Positions 1-7,239 of a DNA stretch of 35,788 bases are shown here, piece by piece. Position numbers and translations under genes: made by a program. Position 1 is the stretch's first letter, and the number at the start of each line of letters is the position of its first letter. Under the pieces are notes generated by a model. That model made no database searches. It was not told the DNA's origin and worked only from the letters and a program-made list of their open reading frames with translations. The DNA comes from Candidatus Gastranaerophilales bacterium (GTDB taxonomy: Bacteria > Cyanobacteriota > Vampirovibrionia > Gastranaerophilales > Gastranaerophilaceae), in the NCBI GenBank assembly GCA_944323045.1, contig CALUQX010000021.1:1-35788 (forward strand). Reading direction: 5' to 3'.

Positions 1-118
1 AACGGGTCTGCAACGCCGCCGCCTTCGCGTCGCCGTTTCGCCCTCTGCCGGCTCGCGCTCCGTCCGTCCGCAAATCCACTCTGCTCGCAATCCGCTACGC
101 GATGACATGGGGGCGTTG
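1..118. other. GC-rich island at the left edge
   Basis: This stretch is rich in CG dinucleotides and far more GC-rich than everything to its right, which is AT-rich. The change is abrupt near base 118. It has no start codon with a ribosome binding site on either strand, although frames stay open on both strands because stop codons are rare at this composition. It may be a fragment of a multicopy intergenic element or a recently acquired piece. It is cut by the window edge, so its true extent is unknown. Confidence 0.5.
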
Positions 119-137
119 ACTGATTAATGTAACCCGC

Positions 138-169
138 TTAATCACTTAGTCACCCAATCACTTAATCAC
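138..169. repeat. 8-bp tandem repeat, four copies
   Basis: Four consecutive 8-base units read TTAATCAC, TTAGTCAC, CCAATCAC, TTAATCAC. The first and last are identical and the middle two differ by one or two bases. All share the core TCAC. It lies in the non-coding stretch downstream of the adenine deaminase gene. Confidence 0.75.
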
Positions 170-182
170 TTTTGTAACAACC

Positions 183-210
183 GTTCACGGTTCACCATTC
201 ACCGGTCACA
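183..210. repeat. 7-bp degenerate tandem repeat, four copies
   Basis: Four consecutive 7-base units read GTTCACG, GTTCACC, ATTCACC, GGTCACA. The TCAC core is the same as in the neighbouring 8-bp array. The palindrome ACCGGT occurs at 201-206 and again at 215-220, and a perfect 6+6 inverted repeat CAAGTC-C-GACTTG follows at 243-255. Confidence 0.6.
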
Positions 211-269
211 GAGAACCGGTGCACCCTACTGTTCACAGCGCACAAGTCCGACTTGTCTGTCTGGTTCTT

Positions 270-1979
270 TCACGCAAACAAATCCGTCTGTTTGAATTCG
301 CACACATCTATCAGACCCTTATCTGTAATCTTCAATTCAGGAATTACAGGTAATGACAAAAATGCCATACTCATAAACGGGTCATTTATCTTACATTGAA
401 TTTTCTTAACTGCTTCATTTAAGACTTTTAGCTGTGTAATAACTTCTTCTGATGTTTTATCTGATATAAGCCCTGCAATTGGCAATTCAAGTTTTGCCAG
501 TGTTTTCCCGTTTTCGACAACAACTTTGCCGCCCTGTGATTTTACAACTTCAACTGCCGCTGTGTACATATCGTCGTCATTTGTGCCGATAACAATCATA
601 TTGTGTGAATCGTGCGCAACTGTTGAGGCTATTGCTCCTGATTTTAGTCCAAAACCTTTTACAAATCCGAGTCCGATGTTGCCGCTTGCACGATGACGTT
701 CTATTACGGCTATTTTTAGTATGTCATTTTCAACATCACTAACCGCAAAACCGTCTTTAATCTTTGCTGTTTCTATTGATTTTTTTGTTATTAACTGATT
801 TTCAAGCACATTGATAACTTTTATTTTATCTGATTTTGCAGGAATTTTTAAATCTTCTTTATACAGATATTTTATATTAACTGACCCTCTTAAAGGCGGC
901 GGAGTAAGGTCATTCAGGTCAACAGTAAGTTTTCCTTTTTGTGCAACCAGTTGTCCATTTTTGAACACATATAAAGGTTTAAAGTCCTTAAGGTTATCCA
1001 GTACAATTAAATCTGCCTTATATCCAGGGGCAATTGCACCAAGATTTGAAAGTTTAAAGTATTCAGCAGTGTTTAAACTTGCCATTTGAATTGCTTTAAT
1101 CGGTTCAACGCCTTTTTCCACAGCGATTTTAACCATTGAGGCAATATGTCCGAATAAATCTTGCGGATGTCTGTCATCTGTTACAAATATGCATTTTCTT
1201 GTGTCATATTTTTTCATCAGAGGAATGAGTGCTTCTAAATCTTTTGCGGCAGTACCTTCGCGAATCATAATATTCATACCCAGCCGTAATTTTTCGACGG
1301 CTTCTTCCGGCGTTGTGCATTCGTGATCCGAACAAACTCCGGCAGAAACATATGCGCAGAGTTCTTTGCCTGTAAGATGCGGTGAATGTCCGTCAATCTT
1401 TTTATCTTTTTCCAACCCGAGTTTAACTTTGCTCAAAACATTTCTGTCATTGTCAATAACACCCGGAAAATTCATCATTTCTGCTATCCCCAGAACCCAT
1501 GGTGCATCAATGAGTAACGCCAAATCATAACTGTTTAATTCAACGCCTGATGTCTCAAGGTTTGTAGAAGGCACGCAGGAAGGCAGCATCATATAAACAT
1601 CCATAGGAAGATTTTTGGTTGCTTCGCGCATAAAACTAATCCCCTGCAATCCCATGACATTCGCTATTTCATGCGGATCTGCAATTACTGTTGTTGTGCC
1701 AGACGGAACAACTATTCTGGCAAATTCTGAAGGCATTAGCATAGAACTTTCAAGATGAACATGTCCGTCTATAAAGGCAGGTGAAATATACGCTCCATTA
1801 ATATCTATTTCTTTTTCTCCGTGATAGTCTCTGCCTACACCGACAATTTTATCTCCGACTATAGCAACATCCGCATCATATATTTCTTCTGTAAACACAT
1901 TTATAACTTTAGCATTCTTTATTACAAGGTCGGCTTTTTCAGCACCTTTAGCTACATCTATTACTCTTTCCAGATCCAA
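270..1979 (-). CDS. ade: adenine deaminase
   Basis: Cytosolic metal-dependent amidohydrolase that converts adenine to hypoxanthine and ammonia in purine salvage. The 569-residue length is normal for the AdeC/Ade family. The N-terminal metal-binding segment reads FIDGHVHLESSM near residue 70, followed by DPHEIANVMG near 100, HSPHLTG near 200 and the D-DRHPQDL segment near 270. The C-terminal domain carries GLGFVKGFG, HDSHNMIVIG and the PIAGLIS stretch typical of this family rather than of adenosine deaminases. The start at 1979 has AAGGAG five to six bases upstream. It is transcribed alone; a minus-strand TATAAT lies at 2026-2031. I saw no purine riboswitch in the leader. Confidence 0.95.
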   Translation of the reverse strand: MDLERVIDVAKGAEKADLVIKNAKVINVFTEEIYDADVAIVGDKIVGVGRDYHGEKEIDINGAYISPAFIDGHVHLESSMLMPSEFARIVVPSGTTTVIADPHEIANVMGLQGISFMREATKNLPMDVYMMLPSCVPSTNLETSGVELNSYDLALLIDAPWVLGIAEMMNFPGVIDNDRNVLSKVKLGLEKDKKIDGHSPHLTGKELCAYVSAGVCSDHECTTPEEAVEKLRLGMNIMIREGTAAKDLEALIPLMKKYDTRKCIFVTDDRHPQDLFGHIASMVKIAVEKGVEPIKAIQMASLNTAEYFKLSNLGAIAPGYKADLIVLDNLKDFKPLYVFKNGQLVAQKGKLTVDLNDLTPPPLRGSVNIKYLYKEDLKIPAKSDKIKVINVLENQLITKKSIETAKIKDGFAVSDVENDILKIAVIERHRASGNIGLGFVKGFGLKSGAIASTVAHDSHNMIVIGTNDDDMYTAAVEVVKSQGGKVVVENGKTLAKLELPIAGLISDKTSEEVITQLKVLNEAVKKIQCKINDPFMSMAFLSLPVIPELKITDKGLIDVCEFKQTDLFA

Positions 1980-2025
1980 AATTATTCTCCTTATAAAACT
2001 CTTTTTTTAAGTTTAGCACTTAAAG

Positions 2026-2055
2026 ATTATAATTCAAATCAAAAAGAGTAGTCAC
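2026..2055 (-). promoter_or_regulatory. promoter of the adenine deaminase gene
   Basis: On the minus strand a perfect TATAAT occupies 2026-2031, with a -35-like GTGACT at 2050-2055 (18-base spacer, 4 of 6 matches to TTGACA). This would give a leader of about 40 bases carrying AAGGAG before the ATG at 1979. Confidence 0.45.
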
Positions 2056-2166
2056 TCGGGTAATTGCAACTAACATATGATAGGGCTTAAATATAATTAA
2101 ATCTTTTTCATACTTCCAGCTATTCTTAATTCCAACGAGTCTTTACAAATAAAGGCTCTTTTTTTT
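2028..2166 (+). ncRNA. possible small RNA or attenuated leader ending at the orphan terminator
   Basis: A + strand TATAAT at 2028-2033 is the only good -10 match between the adenine deaminase start and the terminator at 2137-2166, although its -35 region (TTTTAA at 2005-2010) is poor. It would produce a transcript of about 125 bases. A short hairpin GAGT-AGTC-ACTC lies near its 5' end. I recognise no known RNA family. The existence of a transcript is inferred mainly from the terminator. Confidence 0.3.
2137..2166 (+). terminator. intrinsic terminator with no upstream + strand gene
   Basis: A 9-bp stem GAGTCTTTA / TAAAGGCTC (one U-G pair) closes a CAAA loop and is followed by eight T residues at 2159-2166. 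The T run is only on the + strand, so it should act rightward. No + strand gene precedes it in the window, because the adenine deaminase gene lies on the other strand. It therefore ends an unannotated + strand transcript, or acts as an attenuator ahead of the gene at 2213. Confidence 0.8.
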
Positions 2167-2200
2167 GCTTAATGTACTGGCGAGACTTTATTGTTTGTTA

Positions 2201-2206
2201 TATAAT
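2201..2206 (+). promoter_or_regulatory. -10 box placing the transcript start at the ATG
   Basis: A perfect TATAAT ends six bases before the ATG at 2213, which puts the expected first transcribed base on the start codon. No Shine-Dalgarno sequence precedes the ATG. This fits a leaderless mRNA. Confidence 0.55.
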
Positions 2207-2212
2207 AACACT

Positions 2213-2662
2213 ATGGATTATAGAGAAAAAGCGGAAAGTTTATTTTTAGAAGGTTATAACTGTGCACAATCAGTATTTTGTGCATTTTGTGATGATTTAG
2301 GTATTGATTTTGAAACTGCATTGAAGATGTCTTCGTCATTTGGCGGCGGCATGGGTAGATTACGTGAAGTCTGCGGTGTGGTTAGTGCTATGTTTATGAT
2401 AGCAGGTTTAAAATACGGGTATACAGAACCGAACAATACAACAGTAAAAGCAGAACATTATGCAAGAATTCAAGAACTGGCAGAAGAATTCAGGGCAAAA
2501 CACGGCACAATAATTTGTCGAGAACTTCTTGGACTTGATGTACAGCAGCAGAGTCCTGTTCCGGAAGAAAGAACAGCAGAATATTATCAAAAACGTCCAT
2601 GTAAAAATTTTGTCGGCGATGCGGCTGAACTTATTGCTGGATACATCCGCCGCAACAGTTGA
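2213..2662 (+). CDS. C_GCAxxG_C_C family protein
   Basis: Small cytosolic protein of 149 residues with the pattern that gives the family its name: YNCAQSV near residue 17, FGGGMGRLREVCGVVSAM near 45-60, IICRELLG near 103 and RPCKNFV near 130. The conserved cysteines suggest a redox or metal role; the biochemical function of the family is not established. I chose the ATG at 2213 because the frame extends upstream only through a TTG at 2165 that has no ribosome binding site and lies before the -10 box. The gene ends one base before the stop codon of the convergent neighbour. Confidence 0.85.
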   Translation: MDYREKAESLFLEGYNCAQSVFCAFCDDLGIDFETALKMSSSFGGGMGRLREVCGVVSAMFMIAGLKYGYTEPNNTTVKAEHYARIQELAEEFRAKHGTIICRELLGLDVQQQSPVPEERTAEYYQKRPCKNFVGDAAELIAGYIRRNS

Positions 2663-2677
2663 ATTAAAACAATTCAA
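2659..2677. other. inverted repeat spanning two convergent stop codons
   Basis: TTGAATT (2659-2665) and AATTCAA (2671-2677) form a perfect 7-bp inverted repeat with loop AAAAC. It covers the end of both convergent genes, whose stop codons are separated by one base. It is AT-only at its core and lacks a T run, so it would be a weak terminator at best. Confidence 0.4.
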
Positions 2678-3314
2678 ATCTTACGTTGATTGTGTATGCC
2701 GGAAATCTTTCGTTATCATCCTGATAATGTGAAAATGTTATCTGTTCATACCGTTCAAGTTCAAACAGACCTGCAATAGGTGTTTTTTTGATATAGCGCG
2801 GTTTGAATGAATATTTATGAAAATATTCATCTGTGTCATTTAATAGCAGAAATTCTTTTTTCTCAAACGGCTTTCTGCCTATTGTATACTTTTTGTCTTT
2901 AAATTGTGAAATTTTTATAATTTCAACATTCGGGAAAATCTCTTTTATTTGTTCATCAGACAACTTTTTTTCTACAAGTTTGCCGTTTTCAACAGTTAAT
3001 TCAAAAAATTTCAATGCAGCATTGTTACAGGCAATGAGCCGCCCGTCAAGTGTTATAAATTCAAAATTAGACCCGATTTGATCAGCGTTTGTGCTGACAG
3101 AATTGTAGTATATAGAATAAGAGCCTGTGCCGGCTGAAGTTTTTTTCATAAACGTAATGTTATCTTCAGCAGGCGCCATGCCATCCCGCCAGGTTTTTAG
3201 TGCAGGCGAATACTGGATAATTTGATTGTCATTAACAGGTGTAAAATCGTAAGCCTGTACAGCAGTTGTTCCTGTGAGAAAAATAATTGCCGCTAAGATT
3301 AATGTTTTTTTCAT
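2664..3314 (-). CDS. exported protein of unknown function
   Basis: A 216-residue protein with a clear Sec signal peptide: basic MKK, a hydrophobic run to about residue 17, and a cleavage site after VQA near residue 21. The mature part is mixed alpha/beta in character without transmembrane segments or cysteine motifs, so it is probably periplasmic or secreted. I recognise no family. The start has GGAGAA eight bases upstream, and a TATAAT-like stretch lies just beyond it. It is convergent with the C_GCAxxG_C_C gene and lies downstream of, but probably not co-transcribed with, the prepilin-like gene, since about 115 bases separate them. Confidence 0.75.
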   Translation of the reverse strand: MKKTLILAAIIFLTGTTAVQAYDFTPVNDNQIIQYSPALKTWRDGMAPAEDNITFMKKTSAGTGSYSIYYNSVSTNADQIGSNFEFITLDGRLIACNNAALKFFELTVENGKLVEKKLSDEQIKEIFPNVEIIKISQFKDKKYTIGRKPFEKKEFLLLNDTDEYFHKYSFKPRYIKKTPIAGLFELERYEQITFSHYQDDNERFPAYTINVRFELF

Positions 3315-3413
3315 ATAAATTCTCCATTTTTATTTTTTATATAATAACACGAATATAATAAAGGGAACGGAGTTATGATAATATGTAAATTCGACATTAA
3401 TCAGCCTATCTAG

Positions 3414-3431
3414 AATATCAGCATTGATATT
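3414..3431. other. 7-bp hairpin at the end of the prepilin gene
   Basis: AATATCA (3414-3420) and TGATATT (3425-3431) form a perfect stem around the loop GCAT, touching the stop codon of the minus-strand prepilin-like gene. There is no T run on the minus strand, so it may stabilise the 3' end of the mRNA and is not a convincing terminator. Confidence 0.4.
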
Positions 3432-4126
3432 TAAAATTTCAACGGATAATCGTCCGGAATTTTCCACCCGTTGTTCATTATCCAGAGTGTACATAGCGCA
3501 CGTTCTTTGCTCGGAAGTTCTTTTGTGCAGCCAATAGTGGTACTGTTTCTTATCGCATTTTCATCATGGTCGTTGTTTGGATCTCTGTATCCATATGGCA
3601 TAACACCTCCCTGTGCAGAATAAAACATGAAGGTAAAATTTTTTGTTCCGCTGACTTGAACGTCACGATTAACAGCTTCTTCGCCTTCTTCATCTTCTGT
3701 TGTTACTTCTTCATAATCATTTGCATTCGGATAAAAAATAAAACTGGTGCCTGAAAAATGACACATACTGCCATCTGGAAAATATATAGAAACTTTGCGC
3801 TCAAAATTCTGAGTCGTTTCTACTTTTAATACGTGCAGATATTTTTTTAAATACTTGTTGTACCATTCTTCCGGCATTATTGTACCTCCGGCTCTTCCAT
3901 ACATGACATCCCAGTATTCTACAGGACCATTATCAAGTTCAGACAGTTTTATTGCCTGATTTATTGTCGAATAGAATTTTGCAAGTCTGGTTTCTACCAC
4001 TCTTTTTTTATAAGCCTGCATAAGCGTCGGCATTGTAAGTGCTGCAACAATACCGATAATAGCAAGTGTAATAAGTGTTTCTGCGAGTGTAAAGCCATTC
4101 TTTTTAGACATTTGTTCACAAATCAT
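3431..4126 (-). CDS. type IV prepilin-like (type II secretion pseudopilin) protein
   Basis: A 231-residue protein with a class III leader: an 11-residue basic leader ending in Gly, then FTLAETLITLAIIGIVAALT, which is the prepilin peptidase site (cleavage between G11 and F12), the +5 Glu and the hydrophobic assembly helix. The globular part has three cysteines (near SMCHF, IGCTK and ALCTL) that could form a disulfide-closed loop, and ends in GWKIPDDYP. Such proteins form pili or pseudopili in the inner membrane and periplasm after processing by PilD. No pilus assembly genes are nearby, so it is an orphan minor pilin or a stand-alone pilin-like protein. The ATG at 4126 has AGGAG eight bases upstream, which favours it over the internal ATG five codons later. 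Confidence 0.9.
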   Translation of the reverse strand: MICEQMSKKNGFTLAETLITLAIIGIVAALTMPTLMQAYKKRVVETRLAKFYSTINQAIKLSELDNGPVEYWDVMYGRAGGTIMPEEWYNKYLKKYLHVLKVETTQNFERKVSIYFPDGSMCHFSGTSFIFYPNANDYEEVTTEDEEGEEAVNRDVQVSGTKNFTFMFYSAQGGVMPYGYRDPNNDHDENAIRNSTTIGCTKELPSKERALCTLWIMNNGWKIPDDYPLKF

Positions 4127-4193
4127 AAATGTTTCTCCTGTCGTTTTAAAATATATTTAGTCGTTATATAGACCACTGTATCAATATAGCGTA

Positions 4194-4222
4194 TTGTCGT
4201 TATTTTGTCAATATGTTACTAT
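4194..4222 (+). promoter_or_regulatory. promoter of the first XRE regulator
   Basis: TTGTCG (4194-4199), a 17-base spacer and TACTAT (4217-4222) form a good sigma-70 promoter. The start codon lies ten bases beyond the -10 box, so the leader is at most a few bases long and has no Shine-Dalgarno sequence. Confidence 0.6.
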
Positions 4223-4237
4223 TATTAACAATATGAC
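4207..4237. promoter_or_regulatory. imperfect palindrome over the -10 box and start codon, likely XRE operator
   Basis: GTCAATATGTTA (4207-4218) and TAACAATATGAC (4226-4237) match as inverted repeats at 9 of 12 positions around a 7-base centre. The palindrome covers the -10 box and the ATG of the XRE gene. Small XRE repressors commonly bind such sites to control their own transcription, so autoregulation is inferred. Confidence 0.5.
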
Positions 4238-4466
4238 TAGTATTTCGACATTATCTAAAAAATTTGCCATTCGCATAAAATTTGAACGGGTAAAAAGAAA
4301 ACTTTCGCAGGAAAAACTCGCCGGTCTCGCCGGCATTGGCAGAACTACTTTAACCCAGATTGAGGCACAAACATCCTCGCCAACACTTGATGTTGTCGAA
4401 AAAATAGCAAAAGCACTTGAAGTTGAACCTTATGAACTTTTGATTTTTAACAATTTAGAAATTTAA
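4233..4466 (+). CDS. small XRE-family helix-turn-helix regulator
   Basis: A 77-residue protein that is essentially one HTH_3 (Cro/C1) domain. Helix 2-turn-helix 3 is read in LSQEKLAGLAGIGRTTLTQI near residues 25-45, followed by the typical TSSPTLDVVEKIAKALEV segment. It should bind DNA as a dimer. I chose the ATG at 4233 because it is the first ATG after the promoter and the upstream extension of the frame runs through the promoter itself. It diverges from the prepilin-like gene and may regulate it as well as itself. Confidence 0.85.
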   Translation: MTSISTLSKKFAIRIKFERVKRKLSQEKLAGLAGIGRTTLTQIEAQTSSPTLDVVEKIAKALEVEPYELLIFNNLEI

Positions 4467-4517
4467 CAGGTCGGCTTTTGAAAATTTTTGTTATAGTGCA
4501 GACTACAGGCAATATGC

Positions 4518-5027
4518 TTATTCCCATTTGTTGTAGTGTACTTTTTCAGGTTTATATCTGTCGATAAATCTGTTTTCATCAGGTGAATACCCGAGTGCAA
4601 TTATTGAAAATGGTTCGATATAATCCGGCAGTTTAAAATATTCTTTTACATTACGTACATTATCTGCATTAGGGTAAGTTCCTATCCAGCAGCCGCCAAG
4701 TCCTTCTTCTGCAATTTGTAAAAGTATATTTTCTGTACATGCACCCAAATCCTGTTGAATAAACAGATTATTCTCAAAGTCACCTGTCTTTTTATTCATC
4801 AATACAATTATAACAGCTCCGGCATGGGCTGCCATACCGCTGTACGGGGTCATTTTGCCTGCCGCCTGTTTTGCTTCTTCGTCTGTTATCACTAAAAATT
4901 CCCACGGTTGTCTGTTATGTGCAGAAGGCGCCTGCATGCCTGCCCTTACTATTCTATCTAACTTTTCCTGTTCTACCGGTTTGTTCTCAAATCTTCTGAT
5001 TGAACGTCTTGTAAATATTGTATTCAT
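4518..5027 (-). CDS. nitroreductase family flavoprotein
   Basis: A 169-residue FMN-dependent NAD(P)H oxidoreductase of the nitroreductase superfamily. The N-terminal FMN-binding segment RRSIRRFENKPV is followed by MQAPSAHNRQPWEF near residue 35, both classic FMN phosphate contacts. GGCWIGTYPN near 115 and ALGYSPDE near 145 complete the fold. The short length matches the minimal subgroup often annotated as putative NAD(P)H nitroreductase. The start at 5027 has AAGGAGGGT a few bases upstream, far better than the start 14 codons earlier. The natural substrate is unknown. Confidence 0.88.
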   Translation of the reverse strand: MNTIFTRRSIRRFENKPVEQEKLDRIVRAGMQAPSAHNRQPWEFLVITDEEAKQAAGKMTPYSGMAAHAGAVIIVLMNKKTGDFENNLFIQQDLGACTENILLQIAEEGLGGCWIGTYPNADNVRNVKEYFKLPDYIEPFSIIALGYSPDENRFIDRYKPEKVHYNKWE

Positions 5028-5038
5028 ATAACCCTCCT

Positions 5039-5060
5039 TGTTGTTTATTATTATACAACA
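5039..5060 (-). promoter_or_regulatory. nitroreductase promoter with flanking inverted repeat
   Basis: On the minus strand a perfect TATAAT occupies 5050-5055. TGTTGT (5039-5044) and ACAACA (5055-5060) form an inverted repeat with a 10-base spacer overlapping it. The arms are low in complexity, so the operator reading is tentative; the -10 box is good. Confidence 0.4.
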
Positions 5061-5110
5061 TTTTTTCAAAAAAAATAGACCATTTTATGTACATTATTTA
5101 TTAAAATTTA

Positions 5111-5119
5111 TGCTATGAT
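5111..5119 (+). promoter_or_regulatory. extended -10 promoter, leaderless start
   Basis: TGCTATGAT is an extended -10 element. It ends exactly six bases before the ATG at 5126, so transcription should begin on the start codon. There is no ribosome binding site. Confidence 0.6.
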
Positions 5120-5125
5120 GTGAAA

Positions 5126-6991
5126 ATGGATTTTAAGACACAAAATGATATAGACAGAGAATATTTCAAACAGGATTTCAAACCGATGTCAGAATTGCTT
5201 TTTCGCATACGGCAGTCGCTTCGTACAGGCAAAGCAATTGACACTAACGGAATAAATTTAAAAGGTATCTACGACTTTAATCCTGAACTTTCTTTTACTT
5301 ATATCACAATGTTTCAGGAAGGGTTGACCCCGATACGTTACGGCAGCAGAAGAAAAACGCTTGTTAATACTCTTAACAGAGATATTGAAAAGCTGCGCGA
5401 AAACAAAAATTTTCACAAGTTTGAAGTCGGTAACTTTAGCAAATGCCGGATTATGATAGAATTTGTGATAGAACGCCGGCAGACTGATTTAGATAAATTG
5501 CATACAAAAATATTTAACCACAACCGTTTTGAACCTGGTATTACTGGTATAGAACTGCAAGACAGTCAAGCATCCTACTATTATATGCCGACAGATGCGG
5601 TTGTACAGAGTCAAATGGGACTTCGCGGCGCGCTGGAAACTCTTGCAAAACGTTCTCCAGCAGGTAAAATGACAAATAAAATTTCTGAAAGATTAAAGAT
5701 TTTACACGCGTCTTACAAACTAAAATGGTATGTATTCAGAACACGTGCATTTGTAACCTACAATAACGGCTGTGTGCCTTTATACCGCGGAAATATCTTA
5801 TACAAAGGATTTGATGAAAATACTCTTTTAGGGCAGTTTATAAAGTCATGCGACTGGTTAATTGCCAACATGTATGATGACGGCAGATTTTTGTATTATT
5901 ACGACTGCAAAGAGGATAATTTCAAAGACCACGAACACCCGAACAGAACAGAAGATAATTTATATTACAATGACCTGCGTCACAGCGGCGGTACAATAAC
6001 ACTTATTAGAGCGTATTCGCAGACAAATGATAAAAAATACATTGATGCGGCTAAAAAATCCATGGATTTTACAGTCTCAATCTCTCATGAACAGGATGTA
6101 AAAGGGCAGACCGGTTATTACACTTTTTATAACCAGAAAGCAAAACTCGGCGGTACAGGGCTTGCACTTATCGCATTTATGCAATATAGAATTGCAACCG
6201 GTGACAAAAGCTATGATGAATACATAAAAGGTTACGCGCGTCATTTGTTAAGCCGAATGCATAAAAGCGGGGAATTCTACGGATATTACATACATCCGGC
6301 ATACAATGACGGTCAGCCGTTGTTAAAATTAGACGAAATTCAGCGTCGCGAAACATTCTCATTCTACTATCCTGGTGAAGCATTACTGGGCTTGGCTTTG
6401 TTCGCAAATCATTTTGATGAAGATACAGAACTTGTAGAAGAAGTTCGTAAAAAATCAAGAAAAGCGCTCGATTGGATTGTGGATGACAGACCTAATTTTT
6501 ACAAAGACTTGTTTACTGCCCTGCCTTCAGATGCATGGTTAATGCAGGCTATAGAAGAATGGTGCAGTGATCCGGAATTTATTAAGGACAATTATTTGAA
6601 ATTTGTTTTTGATGACGCAAAAACAATGATGGAAAAGACATATGGTCGTGATGACAGCCCTTATATTGATTTTGAAGGCGGATATTATTACGATTACGGC
6701 GACCATTACTATCCGGACGGTGCACGTTCAGAGGGGCTTGTTGCCGCGTATTATCTTGCTGAAAAAATAGGGAATAAAGATTTTGCAGAAGAACTGCTGC
6801 AGGCATGTAAGAATGTTGCGGCATGTCAGTTCCAGCTCTTTAATGCGCCGGAAATGACTTATGCACACAAAAATCCTGCGCGTTCTGTGAATGGTATAAG
6901 ATTCAAGGCAACACGCCAGTGGGTCAGAGTTGACTCTATACAACACGTGGCATGTTTCTTCATCAGACTTTATTGGGCTTTGCGGAGATAA
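5126..6991 (+). CDS. AMMECR1-like domain fused to an (alpha/alpha)6-toroid domain
   Basis: A 621-residue protein without signal peptide or membrane segments. Residues about 20-210 follow the order of motifs in AMMECR1-type domains: a YITMFQEG strand, RYGSRRKTLVNTLNRDI in the place of the usual RGCIGT helix, a CRIMIEFVIER strand, then EPGITGIEL and YYYMPTDAVV. The match is by eye and the RGCIG signature is not intact. Residues about 225-620 show the alternating helices and aromatic loops of six-hairpin toroids (DGRFLYYYD, YNDLRHSGGTITLI, SFYYPGEALLGLALFA, ARSEGLVAAYYLAE), as in epimerases and polysaccharide-processing enzymes. A sugar-related role is possible but not shown. The frame extends two codons upstream to a GTG inside the -10 region, so I used the ATG at 5126. 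A second XRE gene follows 20 bases downstream. Confidence 0.6.
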   Translation: MDFKTQNDIDREYFKQDFKPMSELLFRIRQSLRTGKAIDTNGINLKGIYDFNPELSFTYITMFQEGLTPIRYGSRRKTLVNTLNRDIEKLRENKNFHKFEVGNFSKCRIMIEFVIERRQTDLDKLHTKIFNHNRFEPGITGIELQDSQASYYYMPTDAVVQSQMGLRGALETLAKRSPAGKMTNKISERLKILHASYKLKWYVFRTRAFVTYNNGCVPLYRGNILYKGFDENTLLGQFIKSCDWLIANMYDDGRFLYYYDCKEDNFKDHEHPNRTEDNLYYNDLRHSGGTITLIRAYSQTNDKKYIDAAKKSMDFTVSISHEQDVKGQTGYYTFYNQKAKLGGTGLALIAFMQYRIATGDKSYDEYIKGYARHLLSRMHKSGEFYGYYIHPAYNDGQPLLKLDEIQRRETFSFYYPGEALLGLALFANHFDEDTELVEEVRKKSRKALDWIVDDRPNFYKDLFTALPSDAWLMQAIEEWCSDPEFIKDNYLKFVFDDAKTMMEKTYGRDDSPYIDFEGGYYYDYGDHYYPDGARSEGLVAAYYLAEKIGNKDFAEELLQACKNVAACQFQLFNAPEMTYAHKNPARSVNGIRFKATRQWVRVDSIQHVACFFIRLYWALRR

Positions 6992-7000
6992 AACAGGCAT

Positions 7001-7006
7001 TATACT
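7001..7006 (+). promoter_or_regulatory. -10 box of the second XRE gene
   Basis: TATACT ends five bases before the ATG at 7012. The gene has no Shine-Dalgarno sequence. The box lies just after the stop codon of the upstream toroid-domain gene, so the regulator can be transcribed separately with little or no leader. Confidence 0.45.
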
Positions 7007-7011
7007 TATAT

Positions 7012-7233
7012 ATGAATTATGAAGAATTGACAAAAAAATTTGGTATCCGGCTTAAATACTACCGCAATATGCGCAATCTTACGCAGGAACAGCTTTCTGA
7101 GAAAATCGGTGCTGATGTCAGGTATATAAGTGACATTGAACGCGGCAAACGTAATATTACATTCAAAACTCTAGCAAAATTCAGTGAATCTCTTAATGTA
7201 GAAATCAGCTCGCTGTTTAATTTTTCCGATTGA
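7012..7233 (+). CDS. small XRE-family helix-turn-helix regulator
   Basis: A 73-residue Cro/C1-type DNA-binding protein. The helix-turn-helix is in LTQEQLSEKIGADVRYISDI near residues 25-45, followed by ERGKRNITFKTLAKFSESL, the usual closing helices. It is all HTH with no ligand domain. The frame extends 20 codons upstream into the preceding gene; the ATG at 7012 is preferred because it follows the -10 box and aligns with the family start. A 28-bp palindrome over the next gene's promoter (7317-7344) is a good candidate target. Confidence 0.85.
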   Translation: MNYEELTKKFGIRLKYYRNMRNLTQEQLSEKIGADVRYISDIERGKRNITFKTLAKFSESLNVEISSLFNFSD

Positions 7234-7239
7234 CGTTTT

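Noticed and set aside
1..118. Arg-rich open frame on the minus strand of the GC-rich island
   Set aside because: Open frames are expected on both strands at this GC content; there is no ribosome binding site and the sequence is low in complexity.
138..210. Possible CRISPR array
   Set aside because: The units are 7-8 bases long with no spacers, and there are no cas genes.
1980..2136. Purine riboswitch in front of the adenine deaminase gene
   Set aside because: I looked on the minus strand for the conserved three-way-junction loops of the purine aptamer and did not find them.
4605..4630. GGTTCGA sequence resembling a tRNA T-loop
   Set aside because: It lies inside the nitroreductase coding sequence and no acceptor, D or anticodon arm can be drawn around it.
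6177..7033. Minus-strand open frames opposite the toroid-domain gene
   Set aside because: They have no ribosome binding sites and the + strand protein is coherent through the whole stretch.
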